Assembly (NCBI GenBank): GCA_029225165.1
Contig: JAQXVY010000041.1
Span: forward strand, 1-38,720
DNA length: 38,720 nt
From: Oscillospiraceae bacterium
GTDB taxonomy: Bacteria; Bacillota; Clostridia; Oscillospirales; Acutalibacteraceae
Direction of reading: 5' to 3'
Shown here one piece after another: positions 32,342 through 38,720 of the stretch. Made by a program: the position numbers and the translations under genes. Every line of letters begins with the position of its first letter. The stretch's first letter is position 1. Below the pieces are notes generated by a model. It did no database searches, was not told the origin of the DNA, and was given only the letters and a program-made list of their open reading frames with translations.

Positions 32342-35300
32342 ATGAGCGAAAAGAAAAGGACTTTCATACTCAAGGTTTTGCCTATCATAGCACTGTGTGT
32401 TGTTATGCTTATCCCATCAATATACGCCTGTATATTTTTGGGTTCTATGTGGGATCCATATGGCAACATAGGGGATTTACCTGTAGCTGTGGTAAACCAC
32501 GACAAAGAGGTAAGGTATAACGGAAAAACACTATCAATAGGCAGTGACCTTGTGGATAAACTAAGGGATAACGATTCCCTAAAGTTTAACTTTGTCAGCG
32601 ATAAGGTTGCCAAAGAGGGTATAGAAAACGGCACTTACTATATGATTATTGACATTCCGAAGGATTTTTCACACAACGCCACCACCCTTATGACAGACAA
32701 TCCCAAGAAGTTGAATTTAAAGTACTCCACAAACCCCGGCAAAAACTACATAGCATCAAAAATGAGTTCAACCGCTCTTGAAAAAATTAAGAAAGAGATT
32801 GAAAATACTGTTACACAAACCTACACCCAAACAGTGTTTGACAGCATTGGCGACACAGCCGACAGCCTTTATGACGCAGTAAACGGTGCAGGGGAGATTA
32901 ACAGCGGTGTTGCAAAGCTAAAAAAGGGCAATGGGGAGTTGACCACTAACCTAAAAACCCTGTCCGACAGTTCCGTAACCTTTAATGACGGTGCAAAATC
33001 TCTTAATAGTGGAATTGTTACCTATACTCAGGGTGTGTGTGATGTCAACACAGGAGCATACAAGCTTAACGAAGGGATGAAAACCATTGACGGTAAAGTA
33101 CCGGCATTGTCAAATGGTATAACTGCATTGGCTGACGGTGGAGATAGCCTGAGAAAAGGTCTTGTAACCTACACAAATGGTGTTTCACAGGTTAACACAG
33201 GTGCAAAAACTCTTAACAAAAATTCATCCGCCCTTGTTAACGGAGGAAAATCCCTTTATACGGGAAGTAAAACCCTTTTGACAGGGATTACATCCTATAC
33301 CGACGGTGTAAAAAGTGCTAACGAAGGTGCAAAAACACTTGACGAAAGCTCATCATCACTTAATTCGGGGATTACAGAGCTAACCACAGGTGCAAAAACA
33401 TTAAGCACAGGAATTGACACCTACACATCAGGCGTGAAAAGTGCAAATGACGGGGCGAAAACCCTCACTTCTAATTCTGAAAAAATAAGAACAGGAGCAA
33501 ACAATCTTGAGTCAGCCTCAACGGAATTAAGTACAGGCACATCAAACCTAAGGACAGGACTATCCCAAATTTCCAACAGTCTTAATTCCTCTGTAACAGC
33601 GGAAAACGAAGAAAAGCTAAAGACGCTAACAGGCGGTTTAGAAAGCCTAAACACAGGAATTACCATCCTTGAAAAGGGTTTAGAGTCAGGGGGAAGCTCC
33701 TCCCTTGAAAGCGACTTAGAAAAAACAGGAGAGAATTTAACATCCCTTGGTAGTGACCTTGCAGATGCAGGAGAACAGCTATCTATACTAAATAATCAAA
33801 TTGCAACTATACAAAATGCAGATTGGTTTAAAAGCCTTGATTCATCTGTTCAAAATGAAATACTTTCAGGTATTGGCGAGCCGGTAAAGGAAATTGGTAA
33901 TAATCTTAATTCTGCAAAGACAAATTTGGCAAATGCCTCAACGAACTTAAGTAATGGAGGAAAATCTGCCAAGGAAACGGCAAAATCATTTGAAACGGTA
34001 AAGGAAAGCGTAAAAACTATCAGCAGTAATTCAAAGATTTTACTTCCAACAGCAAGTGAACAGATTACTAACCTGTACGGTGGAATATCCAATGTAAAGA
34101 ACGCTTTTGACACTAAACTTCTGCCCGGTGCTGAACAGCTTGACACAGGTGCAACAAAGCTATGTAGCGGAACAAGTGATTTCAAGACAGGAATTATGGA
34201 ATACTCAAATGGAATTGACTTCCTTGCTAATGGAATAAGCACCCTTGACAGCAACAGTAGCGATTTGTCCCAGGGCGCAAAAGCTCTAAAGTCGGGAGCA
34301 GAAACCCTTGGCAGTGGATTGAGTCAGTACACAGGCGGAGTTGCAACCCTTGCACAGGGAACAGCAACCCTTGACAGCAACAGCGAAACTATTAAAAACG
34401 GAGCAAAAAGCCTTAAGGACGGCTCTGCTACATTGAGTAAGGGTGTAAAAAGCTACACAGACGGTGTTTCGTCATTGGTAAAGGGCAGTGGCAAACTGAC
34501 AGATAACAACGAAACATTAAACGGAGGAGCAACTGAACTGTCAAAGGGTGCAAACAAGTTGAAATCAAATGTCCCAACCTTGACAACAGGTATAAATCAG
34601 CTTTTTGCAGGCTCAACTGAACTAACAAATGGTACTGAAAAACTTGCAAATAACTCGGCTTTGTTAACTGACGGAAGTAAAAAGCTAACCGATGGAGCAA
34701 CACAAATTTCCGACGGTGCCGGCAAGCTGTATGACGGCTCTGTTCAAGTGGGAGAAGGTCTTGGCACTCTTAACACAGGTGTTAAAACACTAAAAACAGG
34801 GCTAAAAGAGGGTGCAGATACCGCAAAGGGAACTACAATTTCACAAAAGTCAAAGGAAATGTTTGCATCCCCTGTCAGCACACAGGAAACACAGGTTACA
34901 ACGGTGGATAATAATGGTTCAGCAATGGCTGCATATATGATGTGTGCAGGACTTTGGGTCGCAGCCTTGGCATTTTGTATCCTGACAGGAGTTGAAAAAG
35001 ACCCGATGCGAATCAGAAAAGACCGAAAGAGATGGGTGAGAAAAGTATCGGAAGTGTTAATCTTTGCAGTTGGTTCAGGTGCTTTGCTGGTGGGACTTCT
35101 TGTGGCAATTAACGGATTTAACCCTGCATATTTGGGCAGAACAGTTGCACTTTCAATTATGACCAGCCTTGCCTTTACTTGTATTGTATATTTCTTCAAT
35201 ATTTTGCTGGGAAAAATCGGCTCATTCCTGTTGCTTGTAATACTTGTAATTCAGCTTGGATGTGCAGGAGGTACATATCCTCTTGATTTATCACCACAGA

Positions 35301-35521
35301 TTTACAGCAGTTTAAATCCCTTCTTCCCATTCTCATATGCAGTTGACGGATTCAGAAGGACTATTGCAACAGGACAGGATATAAACCATATTATGCTTGT
35401 CCTTGGTGTATTCGCCCTTGTGTTTGCAATCCTCAGCGCAATCACCCTGACCATAAAGATTAAGAGCAAAAAGGAAAAGGAATACAGTATGTCACAACTC
35501 CTTGAACAGGCTTTTGATTAA
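32342..35521 (+). CDS. YhgE/Pip-family large membrane protein
   Basis: 1059 residues; ATG at 32342 with GAGGTG (32330-32335). One N-terminal membrane segment (~10-33), an N-terminal YhgE domain (~34-190), a very long extracellular region built from Gly-spaced heptads, and a C-terminal ABC-2-like block of about five membrane segments (~860-1045) with GGTYPLDLSPQIYSSLNPFFPFSYAVDGFR. Two stretches (~223-400 and ~620-740) contain 42-residue repeats opening with YTxGV. Known for the family: phage receptor (Pip) in lactococci, YhgE in Bacillus and relatives of the type VII secretion protein EsaA. It might be export-related or antimicrobial-tolerance related; the substrate is unknown. Probable TetR control. 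Confidence 0.9.
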   Translation: MSEKKRTFILKVLPIIALCVVMLIPSIYACIFLGSMWDPYGNIGDLPVAVVNHDKEVRYNGKTLSIGSDLVDKLRDNDSLKFNFVSDKVAKEGIENGTYYMIIDIPKDFSHNATTLMTDNPKKLNLKYSTNPGKNYIASKMSSTALEKIKKEIENTVTQTYTQTVFDSIGDTADSLYDAVNGAGEINSGVAKLKKGNGELTTNLKTLSDSSVTFNDGAKSLNSGIVTYTQGVCDVNTGAYKLNEGMKTIDGKVPALSNGITALADGGDSLRKGLVTYTNGVSQVNTGAKTLNKNSSALVNGGKSLYTGSKTLLTGITSYTDGVKSANEGAKTLDESSSSLNSGITELTTGAKTLSTGIDTYTSGVKSANDGAKTLTSNSEKIRTGANNLESASTELSTGTSNLRTGLSQISNSLNSSVTAENEEKLKTLTGGLESLNTGITILEKGLESGGSSSLESDLEKTGENLTSLGSDLADAGEQLSILNNQIATIQNADWFKSLDSSVQNEILSGIGEPVKEIGNNLNSAKTNLANASTNLSNGGKSAKETAKSFETVKESVKTISSNSKILLPTASEQITNLYGGISNVKNAFDTKLLPGAEQLDTGATKLCSGTSDFKTGIMEYSNGIDFLANGISTLDSNSSDLSQGAKALKSGAETLGSGLSQYTGGVATLAQGTATLDSNSETIKNGAKSLKDGSATLSKGVKSYTDGVSSLVKGSGKLTDNNETLNGGATELSKGANKLKSNVPTLTTGINQLFAGSTELTNGTEKLANNSALLTDGSKKLTDGATQISDGAGKLYDGSVQVGEGLGTLNTGVKTLKTGLKEGADTAKGTTISQKSKEMFASPVSTQETQVTTVDNNGSAMAAYMMCAGLWVAALAFCILTGVEKDPMRIRKDRKRWVRKVSEVLIFAVGSGALLVGLLVAINGFNPAYLGRTVALSIMTSLAFTCIVYFFNILLGKIGSFLLLVILVIQLGCAGGTYPLDLSPQIYSSLNPFFPFSYAVDGFRRTIATGQDINHIMLVLGVFALVFAILSAITLTIKIKSKKEKEYSMSQLLEQAFD

Positions 35522-35540
35522 AAAATCAGATATTGACAGT

Positions 35541-35573
35541 AAAAATCCCTCAGATATACTCTGAGGGATTTTT
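35541..35573. terminator. Terminator of the yhgE-like gene
   Basis: A 14-bp perfect stem AAAAATCCCTCAGA / TCTGAGGGATTTTT with TATAC loop; the A- and T-tracts let it work in both directions, towards the FliB-like gene as well. 35574-35681 shows nothing else. Confidence 0.9.
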
Positions 35574-35681
35574 ATATGTGGGATAAATATAATCTAACTG
35601 CTACATACACTTTGTTGATTTATAAATTTCAATATGTATTTGATGTTTTAGCTTTAGTGTGTCTGTGTGGTGCTTTTCCGT

Positions 35682-36680
35682 TTAAATCATCCCAAGGGCT
35701 ATATCCTCAAGGAAAATATCCATATTTTCTTCGCTGTGTTCAATTTCCTTGCTGAAGGTGTAGCACAGCTTAATTTGCTCCTCAACTGAAAAACTGCCTT
35801 TGCCTTTATATTCCATTAAGCCTATTAAATAGATTATTCTAAGGCAGATTACGCTGAATTTAATGGGCAAAAATATATTTCCGTCACCTGTGCCTGTGAA
35901 AAAATAACGGTATATAAAATAAACCAAAATTTGCTCATATTCCTGTTGGCGATTGCCCATATATTGTAAGAATTTTTCTTCGTCCTCATCATTGTATTCA
36001 AAATTTGAAAGACTATTCACTGTTTCTTTCCATTCTTCTGTAAGGAATGCAAGGCTGTTCAGCGTGTCATAGTAGTCCCAAATTGTCTTGTTGTCCTCAG
36101 GAATATAAAATTCTTCAATTTCAAAGTTTTCAAAAAGTTCCTCTTGTTTTTCACAGGCTGTACTCAGTAAAATTTTTGCTTTTTCAAGGATAGGAGAGGT
36201 GTTTTCATATACAATATAAATCAGTTCTGACATAATATCAAGGAGGGTGTTTTCGTATTGGTTATTGCATTTTCCTGTGGAGATAAAGTCAACCTTACCG
36301 CTGTGAGTGACAATTTCCCTTGCAACATAAGGACAGGACATAGACTGCCCTGTTATAAGGCAGTCCTTGTTTTCTACCGTAAAGTCGGGGAACTTTCGGC
36401 AGGTGTTTGCCATATGCTCCTGGCCAATGTTGCAGTGAATATCGCACAAATTATTTTCATTTAGGAAGGCACATCTTCCGTTATGAACCTTAAAGCAGTA
36501 TTCTCCGTCACAATATTCAATTTCACCTTGTATGTGCCTGCCGTAATCTGTGTCTAAATTGTTGTAATAATCGAGTGACTTTTCGTCAATGACAATCTGC
36601 CACATTTCGCAACAGGATGAGGGACATTCCCCCATTAAACACCTAAAATTATCATAGTAATCAGGCTGAATTTTTACCAT
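35682..36680 (-). CDS. FliB-like (lysine-N-methylase) Cys-rich protein
   Basis: 332 residues. Near the N-terminus CLMGECPSSCC gives Cys14, 19, 23 and 24, and Cys70, 79, 83 and 94 follow (CAFLNENNLCDIHC...ANTCRKFPDF), the family's metal or Fe-S ligand pattern. FliB methylates flagellin lysines in Salmonella, but homologues are common in Clostridia without nearby flagellar genes, as here, and their substrate is unknown. The ATG at 36680 (GGTGAGAT 7 nt upstream) is chosen; the open frame runs on to 36866 only because it crosses the tRNA-Met gene. Confidence 0.85.
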   Translation of the reverse strand: MVKIQPDYYDNFRCLMGECPSSCCEMWQIVIDEKSLDYYNNLDTDYGRHIQGEIEYCDGEYCFKVHNGRCAFLNENNLCDIHCNIGQEHMANTCRKFPDFTVENKDCLITGQSMSCPYVAREIVTHSGKVDFISTGKCNNQYENTLLDIMSELIYIVYENTSPILEKAKILLSTACEKQEELFENFEIEEFYIPEDNKTIWDYYDTLNSLAFLTEEWKETVNSLSNFEYNDEDEEKFLQYMGNRQQEYEQILVYFIYRYFFTGTGDGNIFLPIKFSVICLRIIYLIGLMEYKGKGSFSVEEQIKLCYTFSKEIEHSEENMDIFLEDIALGMI

Positions 36681-36770
36681 AACATATCTCACCAAATTAT
36701 ATATATTATTTCTATATACAACTATATCATATTTTGTCATACTGTGCATAATTAATTTGAAAAATCCACA

Positions 36771-36803
36771 AAAGAAAAAACGGTTCAAAAAAATGAACCG
36801 TTT
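36771..36803 (-). terminator. Terminator of tRNA-fMet
   Basis: Minus-strand AAACGGTTCA pairs with TGAACCGTTT (36778-36803) around a T-rich loop, then TTTCTTT. It begins 3 nt after the tRNA CCA end. Confidence 0.9.
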
Positions 36804-36805
36804 GC

Positions 36806-36882
<77 letters not shown>

Positions 36883-36914
36883 ATATTTATCACGCCTTTT
36901 TCAAGCGTAAGTAT

Positions 36915-36943
36915 AGTATAGCAATATATTATCTGTTTGTCAA
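36915..36943 (-). promoter_or_regulatory. Promoter of tRNA-fMet
   Basis: Minus-strand TTGACA (36938-36943), 17-bp spacer, TATACT (36915-36920). Confidence 0.85.
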
Positions 36944-37069
36944 GGGTTTTATTGTGTAACCTTTTGTTATTTTTGGTGGAATTTCATTTATACTAAGTTC
37001 TGATTAGTTTTCGTCCATATTGTGGTCAACAAATTTTTTAGGTTATTACCATAAAATGCGTTATATACT

Positions 37070-37104
37070 ATTAAAAAGGGCATATCCTGTTGGATACACC
37101 CTTT
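37070..37104 (-). terminator. Terminator of the 62-residue membrane protein gene
   Basis: Minus-strand AAAGGGTGTATCC pairs with GGATATGCCCTTT (37075-37104; two wobble pairs that are G-U only on this strand), AACA loop, then TTTTAATAG. Confidence 0.8.
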
Positions 37105-37150
37105 GTTATCTACTTTACACAATATTAAATTTTAATAACTGCAAATTTTA

Positions 37151-37339
37151 TTATTCAAAAAGAGCAGTCATATCCAAATCTTCGATATCAAGTATTGGTC
37201 TTTTTGTGACGCCTTCGTCATTGCTTTTGCTAATCTGTTTTCTGTCAGACTTGTTCATATTCAAGGCTATTCCTACGCAGATTGCTAAAAGCGCACCAAT
37301 CACCACCAACACGACAGCGATTACAATCCCTTGAACCAT
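37151..37339 (-). CDS. Small membrane protein of unknown function
   Basis: 62 residues. One N-terminal membrane helix (VQGIVIAVVLVVIGALLAI, ~2-28) followed by a polar, charged cytoplasmic tail. GGAGG lies 9 nt before the ATG at 37339, so the in-frame start at 37363 is rejected. It has a perfect consensus promoter and its own terminator, which support a real, well-expressed single gene despite the small size. No family recognised. Confidence 0.75.
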   Translation of the reverse strand: MVQGIVIAVVLVVIGALLAICVGIALNMNKSDRKQISKSNDEGVTKRPILDIEDLDMTALFE

Positions 37340-37403
37340 TGGTATTACCTCCTTGTAATACATAAACTATAAACACTAACAATATATCTTTTTCTTTAAT
37401 TTA

Positions 37404-37432
37404 ATTATAATAATTTTACTTTTATATGTCAA
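37404..37432 (-). promoter_or_regulatory. Consensus promoter of the 62-residue membrane protein
   Basis: Minus-strand TTGACA (37427-37432), 17-bp spacer, TATAAT (37404-37409): a perfect match, with a ~55-nt leader. Confidence 0.88.
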
Positions 37433-37523
37433 CAGTTTTTTATAAGAAATTAATAACTTTTTTTAAGGACTTTTTTTAAGGTTTTTTAGTGTATATTTGA
37501 TGCGAAAAAGATGTCACAAACGG

Positions 37524-37724
37524 CAAAGCACCGAACCTTGCGGATGGTCCGGTGCTTTGTTTCATTAAAAATGAGGGGTACAATGTAAATCTATTCTTTG
37601 ATTACATTGAGGAGGGTAGAACAATGTACTTATACTATTATAGTATTGAAATGGTTGCGGCTCCATTTCTTAAGTACAGTTAGAAGTATATACCCCGTAT
37701 ATGAAATGGGGGTTATGCTTTTTT
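37524..37724 (+). ncRNA. Candidate structured RNA upstream of lexA
   Basis: Successive structures on the plus strand: CAAAGCACCG/CGGTGCTTTG (37524-37533 with 37550-37559, inner ACC/GGT); CAATGTAA/TTACATTG (37581-37588 with 37602-37609); a three-way junction with P1 TGTACTT/AAGTACA (37625-37631, 37672-37678), P2 ATACTA/TAGTAT (37632-37646) and P3 GAAATGG/CCATTTC (37648-37669); then a terminator ACCCC/GGGGT (37692-37713) with a T-run from 37719. No known riboswitch or RNA class was recognised, and no good promoter was found (TATATT at 37492-37497 only). The rest of 37433-37795 holds no larger ORF. Confidence 0.5.
37624..37683 (+). CDS. Possible 19-residue peptide inside the candidate structured RNA
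   Basis: GGAGGG (37611-37616) lies 7 nt before an ATG that opens 19 codons (MYLYYYSIEMVAAPFLKYS) and a TAG at 37681-37683, directly followed by a terminator. The frame covers exactly the three-way junction, so either the peptide is a leader peptide whose translation changes the fold, or the start is accidental within an RNA gene. Tyr-rich, not clearly hydrophobic. Confidence 0.35.
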   Translation: MYLYYYSIEMVAAPFLKYS

Positions 37725-37795
37725 GAAAATTATTTGTTGTTTATGTGAAAATGTGTACATTGCCTCCGAAATGTCAATAATTTGAAAATAAATTT

Positions 37796-37809
37796 CAAAC
37801 AAATGTTTG
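37796..37809. promoter_or_regulatory. LexA-like operator of lexA
   Basis: CAAACAAATGTTTG is a perfect 5-4-5 palindrome close to the Gram-positive LexA box (CGAAC-N4-GTTCG). It touches the lexA -35, as expected for autorepression. The CAAAC half-site departs from the Bacillus consensus at its second base. Confidence 0.65.
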
Positions 37810-37835
37810 ATTTTTCGGAACAGTTATGTTATAAT
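37807..37835 (+). promoter_or_regulatory. Promoter of lexA
   Basis: TTGATT (37807-37812), 17-bp spacer, TATAAT (37830-37835). Transcription would start near 37842, at the first bases of the inverted-repeat element. Confidence 0.8.
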
Positions 37836-37840
37836 GTTAA

Positions 37841-37960
37841 GGAAACACTGATTAAATCATTTGCACATATTGTGCAGTCAGATTTTTTGGGTAAACTGGC
37901 GGAAAATATGCAAACAAGATGTGTAAATAAATTTTAATTGTGATTTAATCGGTGTTTCCT
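37841..37960. mobile_element. MITE-like inverted-repeat element, copy B (120 bp)
   Basis: Ends GGAAACACTGATTAAATCA (37841-37859) and TGATTTAATCGGTGTTTCC (37942-37960) match at 18/19 as inverted repeats, flanked on both sides by TTAA, which may be part of the ends or a target duplication. Read on the minus strand its interior matches copy A (20928-21087) apart from ~13 extra bases near one end and the absence of A's 53-bp insert. It contains no ORF and fills the lexA leader between promoter and RBS. Confidence 0.8.
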
Positions 37961-37982
37961 TAAAAAATAAGGCGGTGATTAT

Positions 37983-38573
37983 ATGAAACCATTGTCAAAG
38001 AGTCAGCAAAAGGTGTTTGACTATGTTAAGGAATGTTGTGAGGAGGGCAGAGTTCCCTCTGTTCGTGAAATTTGTCAGCATACAGGGCTAAAGTCAACCT
38101 CTACTGTCCATCTGCACCTGAAAACCCTGGAGGATAGAGGTCTTATTGAGCGTGACAAAGGTCTTAACCGTTGCATACGCATTGCAGGTGAGGAACGCAC
38201 AAAGCAAATTCCTGTACTTGGCAGGGTAACTGCCGGATTGCCTGCCTTGGCTGTTGAGGATATTGAGGGGTATGTGCCTGTTAAAGAGAGTTTTATACGA
38301 GGAAGGGAGCTTTTTGCCCTGAGGATTGACGGCGAATCTATGATTAACGCAGGAATCCTTGACGGTGACATTGTTATTGTGCAACGCACTCCTGTGGCTA
38401 ACAATGGAGAAATTGTTATTGCCCTTACCGAGGACGAGGCAACCTGCAAGCGGTTTTATAAAGAGGATGGCCATTACCGCCTGCAACCGGAAAATGAACT
38501 TTTTGAACCGATTATTGTGGATGAAGTAGTTTTGCTTGGCAAGGTAATCAGTTTGGTAAGAAATTACGAGTAG
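37983..38573 (+). CDS. lexA: SOS repressor LexA
   Basis: 196 residues. N-terminal winged helix (1-~65: VPSVREICQHTGLKSTSTVHLHLKTL), cleavage site Ala84-Gly85 (GRVTAGLPALA), and a S24 peptidase domain with catalytic Ser119 (RIDGESMINAGI) and Lys156 (DEATCKRFYK). RecA-stimulated self-cleavage lifts repression of SOS genes. The RBS is in AAGGCGGTGATT, 20 bp past the inverted-repeat element. A LexA-like box overlaps its promoter. Confidence 0.97.
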   Translation: MKPLSKSQQKVFDYVKECCEEGRVPSVREICQHTGLKSTSTVHLHLKTLEDRGLIERDKGLNRCIRIAGEERTKQIPVLGRVTAGLPALAVEDIEGYVPVKESFIRGRELFALRIDGESMINAGILDGDIVIVQRTPVANNGEIVIALTEDEATCKRFYKEDGHYRLQPENELFEPIIVDEVVLLGKVISLVRNYE

Positions 38574-38619
38574 TTTTTTGTTTGCACATTCTTTTTATAC
38601 ATATAGAATATTAACTTAC

Positions 38620-38650
38620 AAAATCCCCGTAAGAAGGGGGTTTTTGTTTT
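38620..38650 (+). terminator. Terminator of lexA
   Basis: AAAATCCCC / GGGGGTTTT (38620-38628 with 38636-38644, one U-G), 7-nt loop, then TGTTTT. Confidence 0.85.
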
Positions 38651-38696
38651 ATATGGTTTTATTTATAAATAAAATGTTTTAATAAGAAAAAATATA

Positions 38697-38705
38697 TGAT
38701 ATAAT
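38697..38705 (+). promoter_or_regulatory. Extended -10 promoter for a gene beyond the right edge
   Basis: TGATATAAT (TGn-TATAAT) with no clear -35, 15 bp from the window end. The gene it would serve is not in the window. Confidence 0.45.
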
Positions 38706-38720
38706 GGTGGCAAGTTTTCA

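Noticed and set aside
37837..37964. TTAA on both sides of copy B as a proven target-site duplication
   Set aside because: Copy A is not flanked by TTAA (TGAA on one side, TAAA on the other), so TTAA may belong to the ends or be chance.

Overview
The window looks like chromosomal DNA of an AT-rich Gram-positive anaerobe of the Clostridia, most likely Oscillospiraceae/Ruminococcaceae (an inference from content). Supporting signs are strong AGGAGG-type ribosome binding sites, sigma-A promoters of the TTGACA-17-TATAAT kind, compact intrinsic terminators, CCA-encoding tRNAs, Firmicutes gene orders (phoH-ybeY-dgkA-era-yqzL-recO-mutS2; ylxM-ffh-rpsP-khpA), a BspA-like leucine-rich-repeat surface protein with Big_2 domains, DUF5050-type exported proteins and a GGGtGRT/NifU-like gene pair. 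No phage, plasmid, CRISPR array or complete insertion sequence was seen.

Layout. 1-5886: the 3' end of one giant surface protein gene, then a complete 1751-residue paralogue; their last ~280 bp, terminators included, are near-identical direct repeats. 5915-8875 (minus): rpsO-pnp with a structured leader before each gene. 8889-9777: an XRE regulator, tRNA-Thr(CGT) and an intergenic stretch with terminators for both strands. 9785-13681 (minus): response regulator, histidine kinase and HtrA protease in one operon, a probable envelope-stress module. 13724-20148 (minus): housekeeping operon phoH-ybeY-dgkA-era-yqzL-recO-mutS2; yqzL (54 codons) overlaps recO. 20492-23109 (plus): ylxM-ffh-rpsP-khpA from a consensus promoter. 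23235-26754 (plus): an LCP cell-wall protein and lepA. 26768-29462 (minus): a small membrane protein and two tandem exported DUF5050-like paralogues with related leaders. 29667-31525 (minus): GGGtGRT protein and NifU-like scaffold. 31632-35573: TetR regulator divergent from a 1059-residue YhgE/Pip membrane protein. 35682-37432 (minus): FliB-like protein, initiator tRNA-Met and a 62-residue membrane protein. 37524-38650 (plus): a candidate structured RNA with a 19-codon ORF, then lexA with its own LexA-like box.

Most notable non-coding signals. (1) A small inverted-repeat (MITE-like) family has two copies in opposite orientations: 20928-21087, where it supplies the ylxM stop codon and sits before ffh, and 37841-37960, where it forms nearly the whole lexA 5' leader. 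A single-end remnant lies at 29535-29557. (2) The pnp leader (8229-8361) folds on the mRNA strand into a three-way junction with a 22/23-paired arm that uses G-U pairs. (3) At 37581-37724 a hairpin, a Shine-Dalgarno sequence, a 19-codon ORF that itself folds as a three-way junction, and a terminator follow one another.

How the genes work together: the window is mainly translation, RNA and ribosome quality control (S15, PNPase, YbeY, Era, S16, KhpA, LepA, Ffh), DNA repair (RecO, MutS2, LexA) and envelope functions (HtrA with its two-component system, DgkA, LCP, YhgE, BspA-like proteins). All homology calls come from reading motifs; no search was run.
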